In this document: one piece after another, positions 1 to 8,604 of the stretch
Position numbering within the stretch: position 1 is the stretch's first letter
How the letters are laid out: every line of letters begins with the position of its first letter
NCBI GenBank assembly: GCA_021799495.1
Contig: JAJZAI010000007.1
Coordinates: 1 to 64,000, forward strand
Source: Deltaproteobacteria bacterium
Lineage (GTDB): Bacteria; Desulfobacterota; Binatia; Binatales; Binataceae
DNA length: 64,000 bases
Direction of reading: 5' to 3'
Program-made: the position numbers and the translations under genes
The notes under the pieces: generated by a model
The model's input: the letters and a program-made list of their open reading frames with translations, nothing else
What the model was told of the DNA's origin: nothing
Databases searched by the model: none

Positions 1-1130
1 TATCCCAGGCCGAGCGGCGCCTGCGCGGCCGGCCGCGCCGCCTGATCGACCACCAGGCGCAACGGCCGCGGCTTTTCATCCGCTTCGGTCCGCGCGCCGT
101 CGTCCGTTTGCCGCTGGTCCGCCGCCGCGGGCTCGGTCTGATCGGCGAGCCGCGCGCGCAGCGCGTGATAGATCAGCTCGAACACCGCGCCGCCGTTGCG
201 GAAACGGACTTCGGTTTTCATCGGATGGACGTTCACGTCCACCTCTTCCGGACGCATCTCGACGAACAGCGCCAAGGCGGGAAACCGCCCGCGCGGCAGC
301 AGCGTCTGATAGCCCTGCGCAATCGCTCGCGCGATCAGGCGGTCGCGGACGGCGCGGCCGTTCACATACGCCAGCGCCATCCGCGGCGTCGCGAACGATT
401 CCTGGCTGGTGGCCGCAAGCCCCCACGCGCGCATCCCCGCCTCCCGCCAGTCGAACGCCAGCATCCGCTCCGCCAGCCGCGTCCCGAACAACTGGCGGAC
501 CCGTTCGGCCAAAGTCGCCGCGCGCGGCAGGTCGTAGATCGTCCGGCCGTCGGCGCTGAGCGTGAAGGCGATCCGGAAATTCGCCAGCGCAAGGCGCCCA
601 ACCGCCTCGACCGCCGCGGCCTGTTCGGCGGCCGGCCGCTTGAGAAATTTGAGCCGCGCCGGCGTGTTGAAGAAAAGATCGCGCACCTCGATTCGCGTGC
701 CGGGCGCGATCGCGCATTCGCGCGCCGTCTCGACCTCGCCGCCCGGCGCGAAAATCTCGATTCCGGCCGGATCGGCCGCCCGCCGCGTGCGCATCCCGAG
801 CCGCGCCACGCTCGCGATCGAGGCCAGCGCCTCGCCGCGAAACCCGAGCGTGCGAATCGCGGCCAGGTCGCTTTCGTCGCGAATTTTCGAGGTGGCGTGG
901 CGCCGGAGCGCCACGATCGCGTCTTCACGCACCATCCCGCAGCCGTCGTCGCCGACCGCGATCAGTCCGGCGCCGCCGCCCTCGAGCTCGACGTCGATAC
1001 GCCGCGCGCCCGCGTCGATCGAATTCTCGATCAGTTCCTTGAGCGCGGACGCCGGCCGCTCCACCACTTCGCCGGCGGCGATCCGGCTCGCCACCTGTTC
1101 CGGCAGAATATGGATTACCCGCTCGCCCAT
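1..1130 (-). CDS. mutL: DNA mismatch repair protein MutL (C-terminus beyond window edge)
   Basis: This is the GHKL-ATPase endonuclease or coordinator of methyl-independent or methyl-directed mismatch repair, which links MutS to downstream nicking. About 376 codons are visible and the frame is still open at base 1, so the C-terminal dimerisation domain is missing. The MutL signatures are all present: ENSIDAGA at residues 35-42, DDGCGM at 61-66, RHATSKI at 77-83 and GFRGEAL at 96-102. The ATG at 1130 starts a typical MutL N-terminus (MGERVIHILP). The last visible residues are a charged, Pro/Ala-rich stretch, as expected for the inter-domain linker. It is divergent from rpmB with about 230 bp between the two starts. 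Confidence 0.96.
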   Translation of the reverse strand, partial: MGERVIHILPEQVASRIAAGEVVERPASALKELIENSIDAGARRIDVELEGGGAGLIAVGDDGCGMVREDAIVALRRHATSKIRDESDLAAIRTLGFRGEALASIASVARLGMRTRRAADPAGIEIFAPGGEVETARECAIAPGTRIEVRDLFFNTPARLKFLKRPAAEQAAAVEAVGRLALANFRIAFTLSADGRTIYDLPRAATLAERVRQLFGTRLAERMLAFDWREAGMRAWGLAATSQESFATPRMALAYVNGRAVRDRLIARAIAQGYQTLLPRGRFPALALFVEMRPEEVDVNVHPMKTEVRFRNGGAVFELIYHALRARLADQTEPAAADQRQTDDGARTEADEKPRPLRLVVDQAARPAAQAPLGLG

Positions 1131-1358
1131 CGTGCGCCGTCCAGCCTCAACAATGGAGTCGCGCGGGCGCGGACTCAAGCGCCGACCGGCCGCTTGGGCC
1201 CGCGCGCGGCGGATTTGCCCACAACCGCGCGCGGCGCTGTGGATTGAAATGCGAGCCTCCAGGACGCTTTGCTTATGCCGCCGCGCCCGCTAGGATTATC
1301 GGTTCCGGTCGGGCGCGCGCGGCCCGCCGGCAATTTCCCAAGGCGCAGGATTCGTCCG

Positions 1359-1547
1359 ATGAGACATTGTGCGATATGCGGCAAAGGCCCGTCGGTGGGC
1401 AACAACGTGAGCCACGCCAACAACAAGACCAAGCGGCGCTGGAACCCGAACCTTCAGGAAGTCCGCGCCGCGATCGGCGGCGGCGTGCGCCGGGTGCTCG
1501 TCTGCACGCGCTGCATCCGCAGCGGCCACGTGCGCAAAACCGCCTGA
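1359..1547 (+). CDS. rpmB: 50S ribosomal protein L28
   Basis: This is a 62-residue protein of the large ribosomal subunit. It shows the L28 hallmarks in order: CAICGK at residues 4-9, [15 protein letters not shown] in the middle, and VCTRCIRSG near the C-terminus. The two CxxC-type pairs make it the zinc-binding (C+) form. I chose the ATG at 1359 because it begins the conserved MRHCAICGK, with GCAGGA a few bases upstream; in-frame extension further upstream has no similarity. It ends in TGA, which matters for the neighbour: TGA is a normal stop in this genome. It converges on the ArsC-like selenoprotein gene with only about 22 bp between the stops. Confidence 0.96.
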   Translation: MRHCAICGKGPSVGNNVSHANNKTKRRWNPNLQEVRAAIGGGVRRVLVCTRCIRSGHVRKTA

Positions 1548-1569
1548 CCGGCCCGCCGCCCCAACCGCG

Positions 1570-1923
1570 CTAATCGAACAGCGCCAGCAGCTTTTCCGAC
1601 GGCCGCGCGATCACCGCGCGCCGTCCGCGCACCACGATCGGACGCTGCATCAACTCCGGATGCTTCACCAGCAAATCGAGCGCCGCGCCGCGCTCGGCGT
1701 AATCGCCGGCATTAAGGCCAAGCTCGCCGAAACGCTTGTCCTTGCGCACCAGGTCCGCGATCGGCCCTTCGAGCATCGCGGCGATCTTTTCCAGCTCCGC
1801 GCGCGACGGGGGATTTTTGAGATATTCGATGGTGTCGAACTCGACACCGCGGCGCGTCAGCAATTCGCGCGCGCCGCGCGATTGGCCTCAGCCAGGGTTG
1901 TGATAAAGCGTCACGCGTTCCAT
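1570..1923 (-). CDS. arsC: ArsC-family selenoprotein (arsenate reductase-like), in-frame TGA read as Sec12
   Basis: Reading from the ATG at 1923, the frame gives MERVTLYHNPG, then TGA (1890-1888), then GQSRGARELL, and continues without another stop to TAG at 1570 (117 residues). This matches the ArsC/YffB thioredoxin fold along its length. The E. coli plasmid ArsC active site NPACGTSRNTLE aligns with NPG-TGA-GQSRGARE, putting the TGA exactly on catalytic Cys12. Later family features are kept: YLKNPPS, an Arg in LVRKD, HPELMQRPIVV and ARPSEKLL, matching the three anion-binding arginines. The simplest reading is selenocysteine at the nucleophile. The substrate (arsenate, or another thiol/redox target) cannot be told. 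Without recoding, a downstream TTG start would give a useless 97-residue protein lacking the active site. A Cys-containing relative sits at 56727. Confidence 0.85.
1848..1884 (-). promoter_or_regulatory. Candidate SECIS hairpin of the ArsC-like selenoprotein
   Basis: Bacterial SECIS elements are stem-loops just 3' of the UGA, inside the coding sequence. Two alternative hairpins are visible after the TGA at 1890-1888. The first pairs 1878-1870 with 1856-1848 (9 perfect GC pairs, 13-nt loop, loop starting 18 nt after the TGA with G as its second base). The second pairs 1884-1875 with 1871-1861 (10 pairs, one bulged A, loop GCG, 13 nt after the TGA). The first fits the usual spacing better. The region is so GC-rich that some pairing is expected by chance, so function is inferred. 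Confidence 0.5.
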
Positions 1924-2080
1924 CGCGCCACGACCTCCCACGCAAAGCTTTCCGGCGCCGCCGCCGGGATATCTGGAAATTAACCGAACCCTGTCGCCAT
2001 TGCGAGCGCGTTGCGGCTATGCTTTATCGCTTTCGCAAGACTCGCGCGCGCCCGCCCGCGCCGCTAAAGATGGAGCTCCG

Positions 2081-2770
2081 ATGAGACCTGAGCGGACCGC
2101 AAAACCTGATTCCATGATGCGCGGCGCGATGCGCCGTCTGGCGCTGGCGGCGGCGCTCGTGCTGCCGGCGGCCTTCGCGCCCGTGGCCAACGCCGAAGCC
2201 GGCCGCGTGAGCGGCGTCCTGACAACTTACCAGGGCCAGCCCGACGCGAGCCGCGATCTGCATTTCGAGAATTGCATCACCCACGACAACTTCCTCGCGC
2301 CCACCCACACTGACGGCTCGTTCGCGCAGAGCCTGCCGCCCGGATGCTACAACCTGCGGGCGGAACGCGGCGCGATTCTGAGAAGTTCGATTCAGGTTGG
2401 CGAGGCGCCAGTCAGTCTCGGGCAGGTGAGCGATCTCGCGCCGCTGGCGCCAGCGCGCTTGTGGAATCTCCAATCGCTCTTTCCGACGCTGCTCTACAGT
2501 CCGGCGCCTTCGACCGCGTTCGTCTTCACGCGCGACACCACCGTGGTGCCGAACAGCGCGCCGAAAATCGCCGCGCCCAGCTCGGAAAGCGCGTGGCTCA
2601 GGGCGCAGCGCGAAAACGGGATGGGCGTGGGCGCGAAAGCGGCCGGATCGGTCTCGAACCGCGGCCTCTTTCCAATCAAGCCGGGCGCGGCGGCGGCGCC
2701 GGCGGAAAGCTACAATCCCCCCGGCGGTTTCGGTCCGCAGAGTCCCGCCGGCAGCCCGTCCGCGCCCTGA
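2081..2770 (+). CDS. Secreted protein with carboxypeptidase-regulatory-like beta domain
   Basis: This 229-residue protein starts at ATG 2081, preceded by GGAG at a good distance. The N-terminus has a basic patch, then a hydrophobic run (RRLALAAALVLPAAFAPVANA) typical of a Sec signal peptide, so it is exported. The next 100 residues resemble the small beta-sandwich of carboxypeptidase-regulatory-like domains: GRVSGVL, then TDGSFAQSLPPGCYNLRAE, the usual 'dG.f...lppG.Y.l' pattern. The C-terminal third is low in order and rich in Ala, Pro and Gly. I do not recognise a specific family and no enzyme motif is visible. It lies alone between divergent and convergent neighbours. Confidence 0.7.
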   Translation: MRPERTAKPDSMMRGAMRRLALAAALVLPAAFAPVANAEAGRVSGVLTTYQGQPDASRDLHFENCITHDNFLAPTHTDGSFAQSLPPGCYNLRAERGAILRSSIQVGEAPVSLGQVSDLAPLAPARLWNLQSLFPTLLYSPAPSTAFVFTRDTTVVPNSAPKIAAPSSESAWLRAQRENGMGVGAKAAGSVSNRGLFPIKPGAAAAPAESYNPPGGFGPQSPAGSPSAP

Positions 2771-2804
2771 CCGTCCACTCCCGCCGCGCTGGCCGGCGGC
2801 GCGT

Positions 2805-3467
2805 TCAGGCCAGATGGTCGGCGACGAAATTGCGCACGTCGCGGAGCATCGCCGCGACCGCCGCGCGCCGCGCTTCGGCGCTCAGCGGCGCGATTTCCAA
2901 CGCCCGCCATGCGTCGATTTTGCGCCGGATCGCGACCGGATAGACGCCCGCCTGCCACAGCCGCCGATTCAGCTCGCCCAAATCGTCAAGGCTTTCGCGA
3001 AACGCTATCTTGCGCACGCGCGCGTTGCGCCGCAGCGCGTCTTCGAGCACCGCGACGGCGATCGTCAGCGCTTCGCCAGCGCCGCCGGCGGCCAGGCGCC
3101 GCTCCGCGATCGCGATCAGGTCGTTGAGCACCTCGGCCGCCGCCAATTCCTCGACTCGCGCGATCCGGCCGAACGAAAGATACTCGCGGGCCGCGCGCAG
3201 CACCGCCTGGCCGCGCGCGACCGCATTCAGATACGGACTGTCGCAGGAAAATTCGTATTCGCGGAGATACGGACTGTCGGCGCCGAACGCCTCGGCCAGA
3301 AACGCAAGGCATCCCACGCGCCATTGCCGAAACCGCTCGGCGTCGACCATGTCCTGATGCGACAGCTCGGAACGATAATGGCTGGCAAGAACCGTCTCGC
3401 CGCTCGTCAGCAGATCGGCGAGGCGATCGCGTACGCCGTCGAGATTGACCGGCTGCGAAGCGCCCAT
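2805..3467 (-). CDS. Hypothetical helical protein
   Basis: A 220-residue protein from ATG 3467. It has no signal peptide or membrane segment and reads as a mostly alpha-helical soluble protein, with many Ala, Arg, Glu and Leu. Two short SPYL-containing stretches lie in the middle (DSPYLREYEF and CDSPYLNAV). I do not recognise the family; a HEPN-like or DUF helical bundle is possible but not supported by a motif I can name. It is convergent with the secreted protein at 2081, and the 65-residue gene at 3520 lies just upstream on the same strand (52 bp gap), so the two may be cotranscribed. Confidence 0.65.
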   Translation of the reverse strand: MGASQPVNLDGVRDRLADLLTSGETVLASHYRSELSHQDMVDAERFRQWRVGCLAFLAEAFGADSPYLREYEFSCDSPYLNAVARGQAVLRAAREYLSFGRIARVEELAAAEVLNDLIAIAERRLAAGGAGEALTIAVAVLEDALRRNARVRKIAFRESLDDLGELNRRLWQAGVYPVAIRRKIDAWRALEIAPLSAEARRAAVAAMLRDVRNFVADHLA

Positions 3468-3519
3468 GGCCGCTCAGATTACGGATCTTGCAGGCGCGTT
3501 CGCAACCGGGCCCGAACGG

Positions 3520-3717
3520 CTAATGCCGGCGCAAACCCAGCGCGTTCAGGATGGAAGCCTTTTCACGTTGGCAGATTTGGCTGGTTTCCGCGCAATGCCA
3601 GCCGTCCTGTTCGCGAGTCCATCGACGATACAGCCGATCGACCCCCATGCCCCAGTTTTCCAACGTGACCGGAATACGTTTGCCGTCCGGAGTCCGCAAT
3701 ACCACTACTTTTCGCAT
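3520..3717 (-). CDS. Small hypothetical protein, 65 aa
   Basis: The frame is open further upstream, but the ATG at 3717 gives the compact product MRKVVVLRTPDGKRIPV and onward, with codon use like its neighbours. It looks like a small beta-rich protein with two tryptophans and two cysteines (WHCAETSQIC), spaced C-x6-C. No family recognised. The 65-residue size, the beta-strand start and the absence of conserved features upstream favour this start over the longer 136-residue reading. Confidence 0.5.
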   Translation of the reverse strand: MRKVVVLRTPDGKRIPVTLENWGMGVDRLYRRWTREQDGWHCAETSQICQREKASILNALGLRRH

Positions 3718-3891
3718 AGCGCCGCCCCCTTGCCGACACGCCGGTGCGAATACCGGCTGGATCGGCGTTTTCACGCCCGCATCAGTCGGCAATGCATGGA
3801 CAAATACCAAAAAAGGATGCGCCAATAAAGCCGTCAGGAGCAAATTGCCGCCCGGCGCATCCGCCGGCGCCGCCGGCCGCAGGCGAAAGAA

Positions 3892-3923
3892 AAGCGGCCG
3901 ATCCGAAGCCGGACCGGCCGCTT
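3892..3923 (-). terminator. Rho-independent terminator after the thiolase operon
   Basis: On the minus strand AAGCGGCCG pairs perfectly with CGGCCGCTT (9 bp, 14-nt loop that can itself fold) and is followed by TTCTTTC. It lies about 47 bp past the stop of the thiolase gene at 3970, in the right orientation to end that operon. Confidence 0.7.
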
Positions 3924-3969
3924 GCGACATCGACGCGGCGCGCCCGGACGCGCCGCCGGTAAATCGGGG

Positions 3970-5154
3970 TTATCCGATCTGGTTGCCCACCACCGAAACG
4001 AAGCTGACGCAGCGTCCCGGCTGGCCGCCAAGATTATGCGTGAGGCCCATCCGCGGATTCTTGAGCTGGCGCGGGCCGGCTTCGCCGCGCATTTGCAGCC
4101 ACATCTCGTACATCATGCGCAGGCCAGAGGCGCCAATCGGATGGCCGAACGACTTGAGGCCACCGTCGGGATTGACCGGCAGCTTGCCCTCGAGGTCGAA
4201 GAATCCCTCCATCACGTCCTGCCATGCGCCGCCGCGTTTGCTGAAGCCGAGATCCTCGTACAGCACCAGTTCGGTCGGAGTGAAGCAGTCGTGCACTTCG
4301 GCGAGGCTGATTTGCTCGCGCGGATTGGTCACGCCGGCCTGGGCGTAGGCGTCGCGCGCCGAAGCGACGACTTCGGGGAAGGTGGTGAAATCGTACTCGG
4401 GCGAAAGCGGCCCTTCCGCCGGTCCGGCGACGAACGACAGCGCCTTGATATAAATCGGATTCTTGCAGTACTTGTGCGCGTCCTCAGCCCGCACCACGAT
4501 CGCCGCCGCGGCGCCGTCGGACACGCCCGAGCAATCCATGATGCCGAGCGGGTCGGCGATTTTCGGCGAGTTGCGGATCGCCTCCATCGGCACTTCTTTC
4601 TGGAATTGCGCCTTCGGGTTGCGCGCGCCGTTGCGATGGTTCTTCCAGGCGATCCGGGTCAGGACGTCCTTGCCCTTTTCCGGATCGAGTCCGTACTTCT
4701 TGAAATAGGCCGGAGCCAGCAGCGAAAAGAGCGCCGGCGGCGTCATGCAGGCGGGCGTGCCGTCGTTCGGCGGATTCGCCACGACAAGGCCGGAAAAGCC
4801 GGAATCCTTGAGCTTTTCGACGCCAATCGCCATCGCAACGTCGAACGCGCCCGACGCGACCGCGTAGCACGCCTGCCGCAGCGACTCCGAACCGGTGGCG
4901 CACATGTTTTCGACCCGGGTGACCGGCTTGTACTGAATCTTCAGCGGTTCCGAAAGCGTCAGGCCCGAAACGCCCGAGCCCATCGTGCCCAGCCAGTAGG
5001 CGTCGACGTCGTTGGGATCGATTCCGGCCGAACCGTAGGCCTCGTAGGCGGCTTCGACCAACAGGTCCTCGGCGCCCTTGTCCCAATGTTCGCCGAACTT
5101 GGTGCAGCCCATGCCGACGATCGCCACGCGATCCTTGATTCCCTTGCTCGCCAT
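3970..5154 (-). CDS. Thiolase (acetyl-CoA C-acetyltransferase, SCP-x type)
   Basis: A 394-residue thiolase that should catalyse thiolytic cleavage of, or Claisen condensation to, 3-ketoacyl-CoA in the cytosol. The nucleophile motif ENMCATGSES places Cys85 at the acyl-binding position. Near the C-terminus SFGHPIGASG supplies the catalytic His (about 338), and NLGGQPGRCVSF holds the second Cys (about 382). Unlike the thiolase-like proteins at 17336 and 18920, this one keeps the full triad and is likely an active enzyme. It follows the HMG-CoA-synthase-like/DUF35 fusion gene by 28 bp on the same strand, an operon resembling archaeal thiolase/HMGCS/DUF35 clusters. A hairpin terminator follows at 3892. 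Confidence 0.92.
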   Translation of the reverse strand: MASKGIKDRVAIVGMGCTKFGEHWDKGAEDLLVEAAYEAYGSAGIDPNDVDAYWLGTMGSGVSGLTLSEPLKIQYKPVTRVENMCATGSESLRQACYAVASGAFDVAMAIGVEKLKDSGFSGLVVANPPNDGTPACMTPPALFSLLAPAYFKKYGLDPEKGKDVLTRIAWKNHRNGARNPKAQFQKEVPMEAIRNSPKIADPLGIMDCSGVSDGAAAAIVVRAEDAHKYCKNPIYIKALSFVAGPAEGPLSPEYDFTTFPEVVASARDAYAQAGVTNPREQISLAEVHDCFTPTELVLYEDLGFSKRGGAWQDVMEGFFDLEGKLPVNPDGGLKSFGHPIGASGLRMMYEMWLQMRGEAGPRQLKNPRMGLTHNLGGQPGRCVSFVSVVGNQIG

Positions 5155-5182
5155 GAATTCTCTCCTTCCGTTCCGGGCCGGT

Positions 5183-6592
5183 TCAGCGCCGGGGACGCGC
5201 CTTCCAAAAATAGTTATGGACCCCGTCGGCGGTAAAGAGGCGCCGAAAGGTCATTTCGACCTCATCGCCGATCGCGACCTTGTCCGGTTCGCAGTCGGTC
5301 ATTTCGCATAAAAAGCGTCCGCCGCCTTCATAGTCCACGACCGCGTTGATCGTGGGCGGATTCAGCGAATAGGCCAGCCGGTCGATCGCATAGGTGGCGA
5401 TCCGGCCGTGGCGATCCGCGAACGGATACGGATCCATCTTATCAAATGCGCGGCATTTGACGCAGACCCGCTGCGGCGGCAGTTGCGGCGTGCCGCAGGC
5501 GCGGCATTTCGAGCCGATCAGCCCGAATTTCCACTTCTCCGCGCGCATCATCGGCGGTGCCGCGGGCCGATCCGGATCGGGGCGCCGGGGCGGCTCGGTC
5601 GGCAGGATTTCGCGCCATTTGAGATAATTGGCGTAGCTCACGTCGCCCTTCGACTCGACCATCCGGCCCACCGAACGCACCGGGCGGAAGTTGGCGTTGG
5701 CCGGCGCCACCTTGAGCACCATCGCGTCCGCGCCGTCGCCGACCGTTGCCACCAGAATCCGGTCGCCCGGTTTGGCCGAGGGCAGCACCGCCGTGAGCAT
5801 CAGGGCGGCGTGCGCCGCGCCGGTCTGTCCAACCGTCAACGCCAGCGAGTCGGCGACGCGCGCCGGATCGAACTTGAGTTCGCGCAGCGCCTCATCGGCG
5901 GCGCGCTGATTCGGCGCGTCGAGAACGATTTTGGCCAGATCGCCGGGCGCGACTTTGGCTTTCTCGAGCACTTCCCTGATTATTTTGCGAAAGAACGGGC
6001 CGTAGGCCTGCGTGAGGGCGAAACGCTCTTCCCAGGAATGCGAGAAGCGTTCGCCGGGCGTGCGCCATGAATCCAGATATTCGCGCGTCAGCGAGGCGCT
6101 GGCTTCGATTTCCGCGATCACGTTGTCGCGGCCGAAGATAAACGCCGCCGCGCCGTCGCCGCCGGATTGTTCGAGTTTGCCTTCCGGCGCGCCGAGCCGG
6201 CAATCGGCGAGCGCGACCGCCGCATGGCCGCCGCCGGCGGCCGCCGATTCGGCCGCCTGCAACATCGCGCTCAAGCCGGCGCGAATCGATCCGGTCGAGT
6301 CGATCGCGCGAATTTCCGCCGGCAACCGCGCCGCCGCGCCGACCAGCGCGGCGTTCAATTTCTCCAGATAGGGCGCGGTGGTGGTGCCGAAGATGAGCGA
6401 ACGGACCTCGGCGCCGGGCGCCGTCTTGAGCGCGTCGCGTAACGCCTCGACCGCCATCGATACGCTGTCTTCGTCGAAACTGGCGACGGCGCGTTCGCCA
6501 CGCGTGGCCGGCACGCCGAGCACCGCCGCGATTGCCGCGCGCTTGAGCCGCCGGTAGGGGACATATGATCCGTAGGAAACGATTCCTGCCAT
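5183..6592 (-). CDS. HMG-CoA-synthase-like/KAS III-like protein fused to a DUF35 zinc ribbon and OB domain
   Basis: This 469-residue protein starts at ATG 6592 (MAGIVSYGSYVPYRRL). Residues 1 to about 345 have the thiolase fold of the HMG-CoA synthase/ketoacyl synthase III group. Residues from about 353 form a DUF35 unit: a zinc ribbon with Cys at about 363, 366, 377 and 380 (CRACG, CVKC), then an OB-fold ending in a typical 'HNYFWKARP' tail. In archaea DUF35 is a separate protein that bridges thiolase and HMG-CoA synthase; here it is fused. The nucleophile region reads IDSTGSIRAG (about residues 97-106) with no cysteine, so classical HMG-CoA synthase activity is doubtful. It is in an operon with the intact thiolase downstream. 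Confidence 0.85.
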   Translation of the reverse strand: MAGIVSYGSYVPYRRLKRAAIAAVLGVPATRGERAVASFDEDSVSMAVEALRDALKTAPGAEVRSLIFGTTTAPYLEKLNAALVGAAARLPAEIRAIDSTGSIRAGLSAMLQAAESAAAGGGHAAVALADCRLGAPEGKLEQSGGDGAAAFIFGRDNVIAEIEASASLTREYLDSWRTPGERFSHSWEERFALTQAYGPFFRKIIREVLEKAKVAPGDLAKIVLDAPNQRAADEALRELKFDPARVADSLALTVGQTGAAHAALMLTAVLPSAKPGDRILVATVGDGADAMVLKVAPANANFRPVRSVGRMVESKGDVSYANYLKWREILPTEPPRRPDPDRPAAPPMMRAEKWKFGLIGSKCRACGTPQLPPQRVCVKCRAFDKMDPYPFADRHGRIATYAIDRLAYSLNPPTINAVVDYEGGGRFLCEMTDCEPDKVAIGDEVEMTFRRLFTADGVHNYFWKARPRR

Positions 6593-6710
6593 AGGCGCAT
6601 TAAAAGCCCGCCGCCCACGCCGCGTCAACTCATCGCTATAACCGCGCGCGCAGCGCCGCGCGATCATGCTGAATTATGCGGAGACGAAAGCGACGCGGAA
6701 GGCTTGCGGG

Positions 6711-8483
6711 TCAGGCGGAGAGGCCGGCGGCGCCGCCCGGACCGGGAGACGACGCCTCCGGCGCGGCGCGCGGCGGCAGCGGACGGCCGAGCGCTTTTTC
6801 GAGCGCTTCGATCAGGGCGGCGCGCGAAATCGGCTTCGCGATATGGAAATCTCCGCCGGCCTGACGGGCGCGTTCGGCGTCTTCGCGCAGCGCGGCCGCG
6901 CTCAGCGCCACGATCGGCGTGCGCGCGCCGCCGCGGCGCTCCTCATCCGCGCGCATCGCGCGGATCGCGCCGTAGCCGTCCAGCACCGGCATCTGCAGGT
7001 CCATCAGCACGATGTCATAGCGGCCCGCGGCGAATTTGCGGCACGCGACCTCGCCGTTTTCGGCCTCCTCGACGAAACAGGCGAAGCGCTTCAGAAATGC
7101 GCGCAGCAAAAACCGGTTGTCGAGCGAATCGTCAACCACCAGGACACGCACTTCGGGCGCGGCCGGCGCCGGATCCGCGGCCGGCGCGCCGCGCGCCTCG
7201 CCCGCGCGCTCGGCCGCGACGGCGGGCGCGGACGCCTCCGGCGCCTGATCGAACACCGCCGTGAAATGAAACGTGCTGCCTGCGCCAACGCGGCTTTCCA
7301 CCCACACCCGGCCTTCCATCAGTTCGACCAGGCGCCGGACGATCGTCAGGCCGAGCCCGCTGCCGCCGTAGCGGCGCGCGGTCGAGGAATCGGCCTGGGT
7401 GAAGCTGGCGAAGATGTCGTCGAGCTGGTCTTCGGGAATGCCGATACCGGTGTCGGTCACCGCGAAATGAAGCGCCACGCGCGCCGGCGCGTCCGCGGCG
7501 GCCGGCGGCGCTTCGGGTTGCGCGTCTGAGGATGGCTCGATCGTGAGCGTGACGCGGCCGGTTTCAGTGAATTTGATCGCGTTGCCGAGCAGATTCAGGA
7601 GCACCTGGCGAATCCGCAGCTGATCGCCGATCACCGCCGCCGGCGTCTCGGGCGCGATTCCCAGTTCGAGCGCGAGACCGTGCTCGTCGGCGCGCAGGCG
7701 CAGCGTATCGACCACGCCGGCCGCCAGCGCGCGGAGATCGAACCGCGAGCGCTCCAGGCGCATGCGGCCGGTTTCGACGCGGGCGAGATCGAGGATGTCG
7801 TTGATCAGGTTGAGCAGGACGTTGCCGTTGCTGCGCATCAGGGCGAGATATTTGCGCTGTTCCGGACCGACGCCGGATTCAAACAGCAATTCGGCCATCC
7901 CGAGAATCGCGTTGAGCGGCGTGCGGATTTCGTGGGACATGCTCGAAAGAAATTCGGACTTCGCGCGCGAGGCCGCCTCGGCCGCTTCGCGCGCCGCGAC
8001 CAGCTCGCCCTGAATGCGCCGGAGCTCGGTGATATCGCGGCCGATCGCAAGGCGGCAGGGACGGCCGTCGAAGTCGATTTCCGCCGCCGACAGCAGAAAC
8101 GTGCGCTGTTCGCCCTGCTTGCCGCGAAAGGTCATCCCGAGATTGCGGATCGTGCCGTTGCTCTGGAGCAGCGCGGCGCAATATTCGTGCATCCGCGGGT
8201 CCGGCCATAAGCCAAGTTCCAGACCGGTTTTGCCCACCGCTTCGTCCGCGCCGTGGCCGCTCAGGCGCACGAACTCGTCGTTGACGAGGACGATCCGGCC
8301 ATCGCTCGCCTGAGTGATCACTATCGGATCGGGACTGGCGTCGAAGATGCGCCGGAATTGTTCATTGGCGCCGGGATCAAGCAAGGGGGCGAATTCCGAT
8401 CGAGCGTTAAATCTTAGCCAGTCAGCAACCGTCATGCCATCGCCGACCGCATAATTCACGTTCACACAAGTCGCTAAAGACAA
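6711..8483 (-). CDS. Hybrid sensor histidine kinase (PAS, HisKA, HATPase, receiver)
   Basis: A 590-residue soluble hybrid kinase. A PAS domain spans about residues 40-155 (FDASPDPIVITQ, then VNDEFVRLSG). The HisKA box SMSHEIRTPLN puts the phospho-acceptor His at residue 184. The ATPase has the N box (NLLGNAIKFTE), G1 (DTGIGIP) and G2 (GGSGLGLTI). A C-terminal receiver begins near 444 and has Asp495 in LMDLQMPVLDG and the Lys in AKPIS. All catalytic residues are present, in contrast to the larger kinase-like protein at 35454. No membrane segment is visible, so the signal is probably cytosolic. There is no adjacent response regulator gene. Confidence 0.93.
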   Translation of the reverse strand: MSLATCVNVNYAVGDGMTVADWLRFNARSEFAPLLDPGANEQFRRIFDASPDPIVITQASDGRIVLVNDEFVRLSGHGADEAVGKTGLELGLWPDPRMHEYCAALLQSNGTIRNLGMTFRGKQGEQRTFLLSAAEIDFDGRPCRLAIGRDITELRRIQGELVAAREAAEAASRAKSEFLSSMSHEIRTPLNAILGMAELLFESGVGPEQRKYLALMRSNGNVLLNLINDILDLARVETGRMRLERSRFDLRALAAGVVDTLRLRADEHGLALELGIAPETPAAVIGDQLRIRQVLLNLLGNAIKFTETGRVTLTIEPSSDAQPEAPPAAADAPARVALHFAVTDTGIGIPEDQLDDIFASFTQADSSTARRYGGSGLGLTIVRRLVELMEGRVWVESRVGAGSTFHFTAVFDQAPEASAPAVAAERAGEARGAPAADPAPAAPEVRVLVVDDSLDNRFLLRAFLKRFACFVEEAENGEVACRKFAAGRYDIVLMDLQMPVLDGYGAIRAMRADEERRGGARTPIVALSAAALREDAERARQAGGDFHIAKPISRAALIEALEKALGRPLPPRAAPEASSPGPGGAAGLSA

Positions 8484-8604
8484 GGCTGAGACTCAAGCGG
8501 GGTCAGCGTGCTGTCGCAAAACCGGCAATTTTTTGACAGACGGATGTTTCGCCGGCGAACTGCTCCTTGCAACGCGAGCAGGCGCGCGCCGCGACGCGGC
8601 CGGC

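Noticed and set aside
108-1247. Long plus-strand open frame across the mutL region
   Set aside because: It is antisense to clear MutL motifs; Arg/Pro-rich product typical of the reverse of a high-GC gene.
1888-1890. ArsC TGA as a plain nonsense mutation making a pseudogene
   Set aside because: It falls exactly on the catalytic Cys, as seen for Sec, and there is no other decay in the gene; a second Sec candidate in the window supports recoding.
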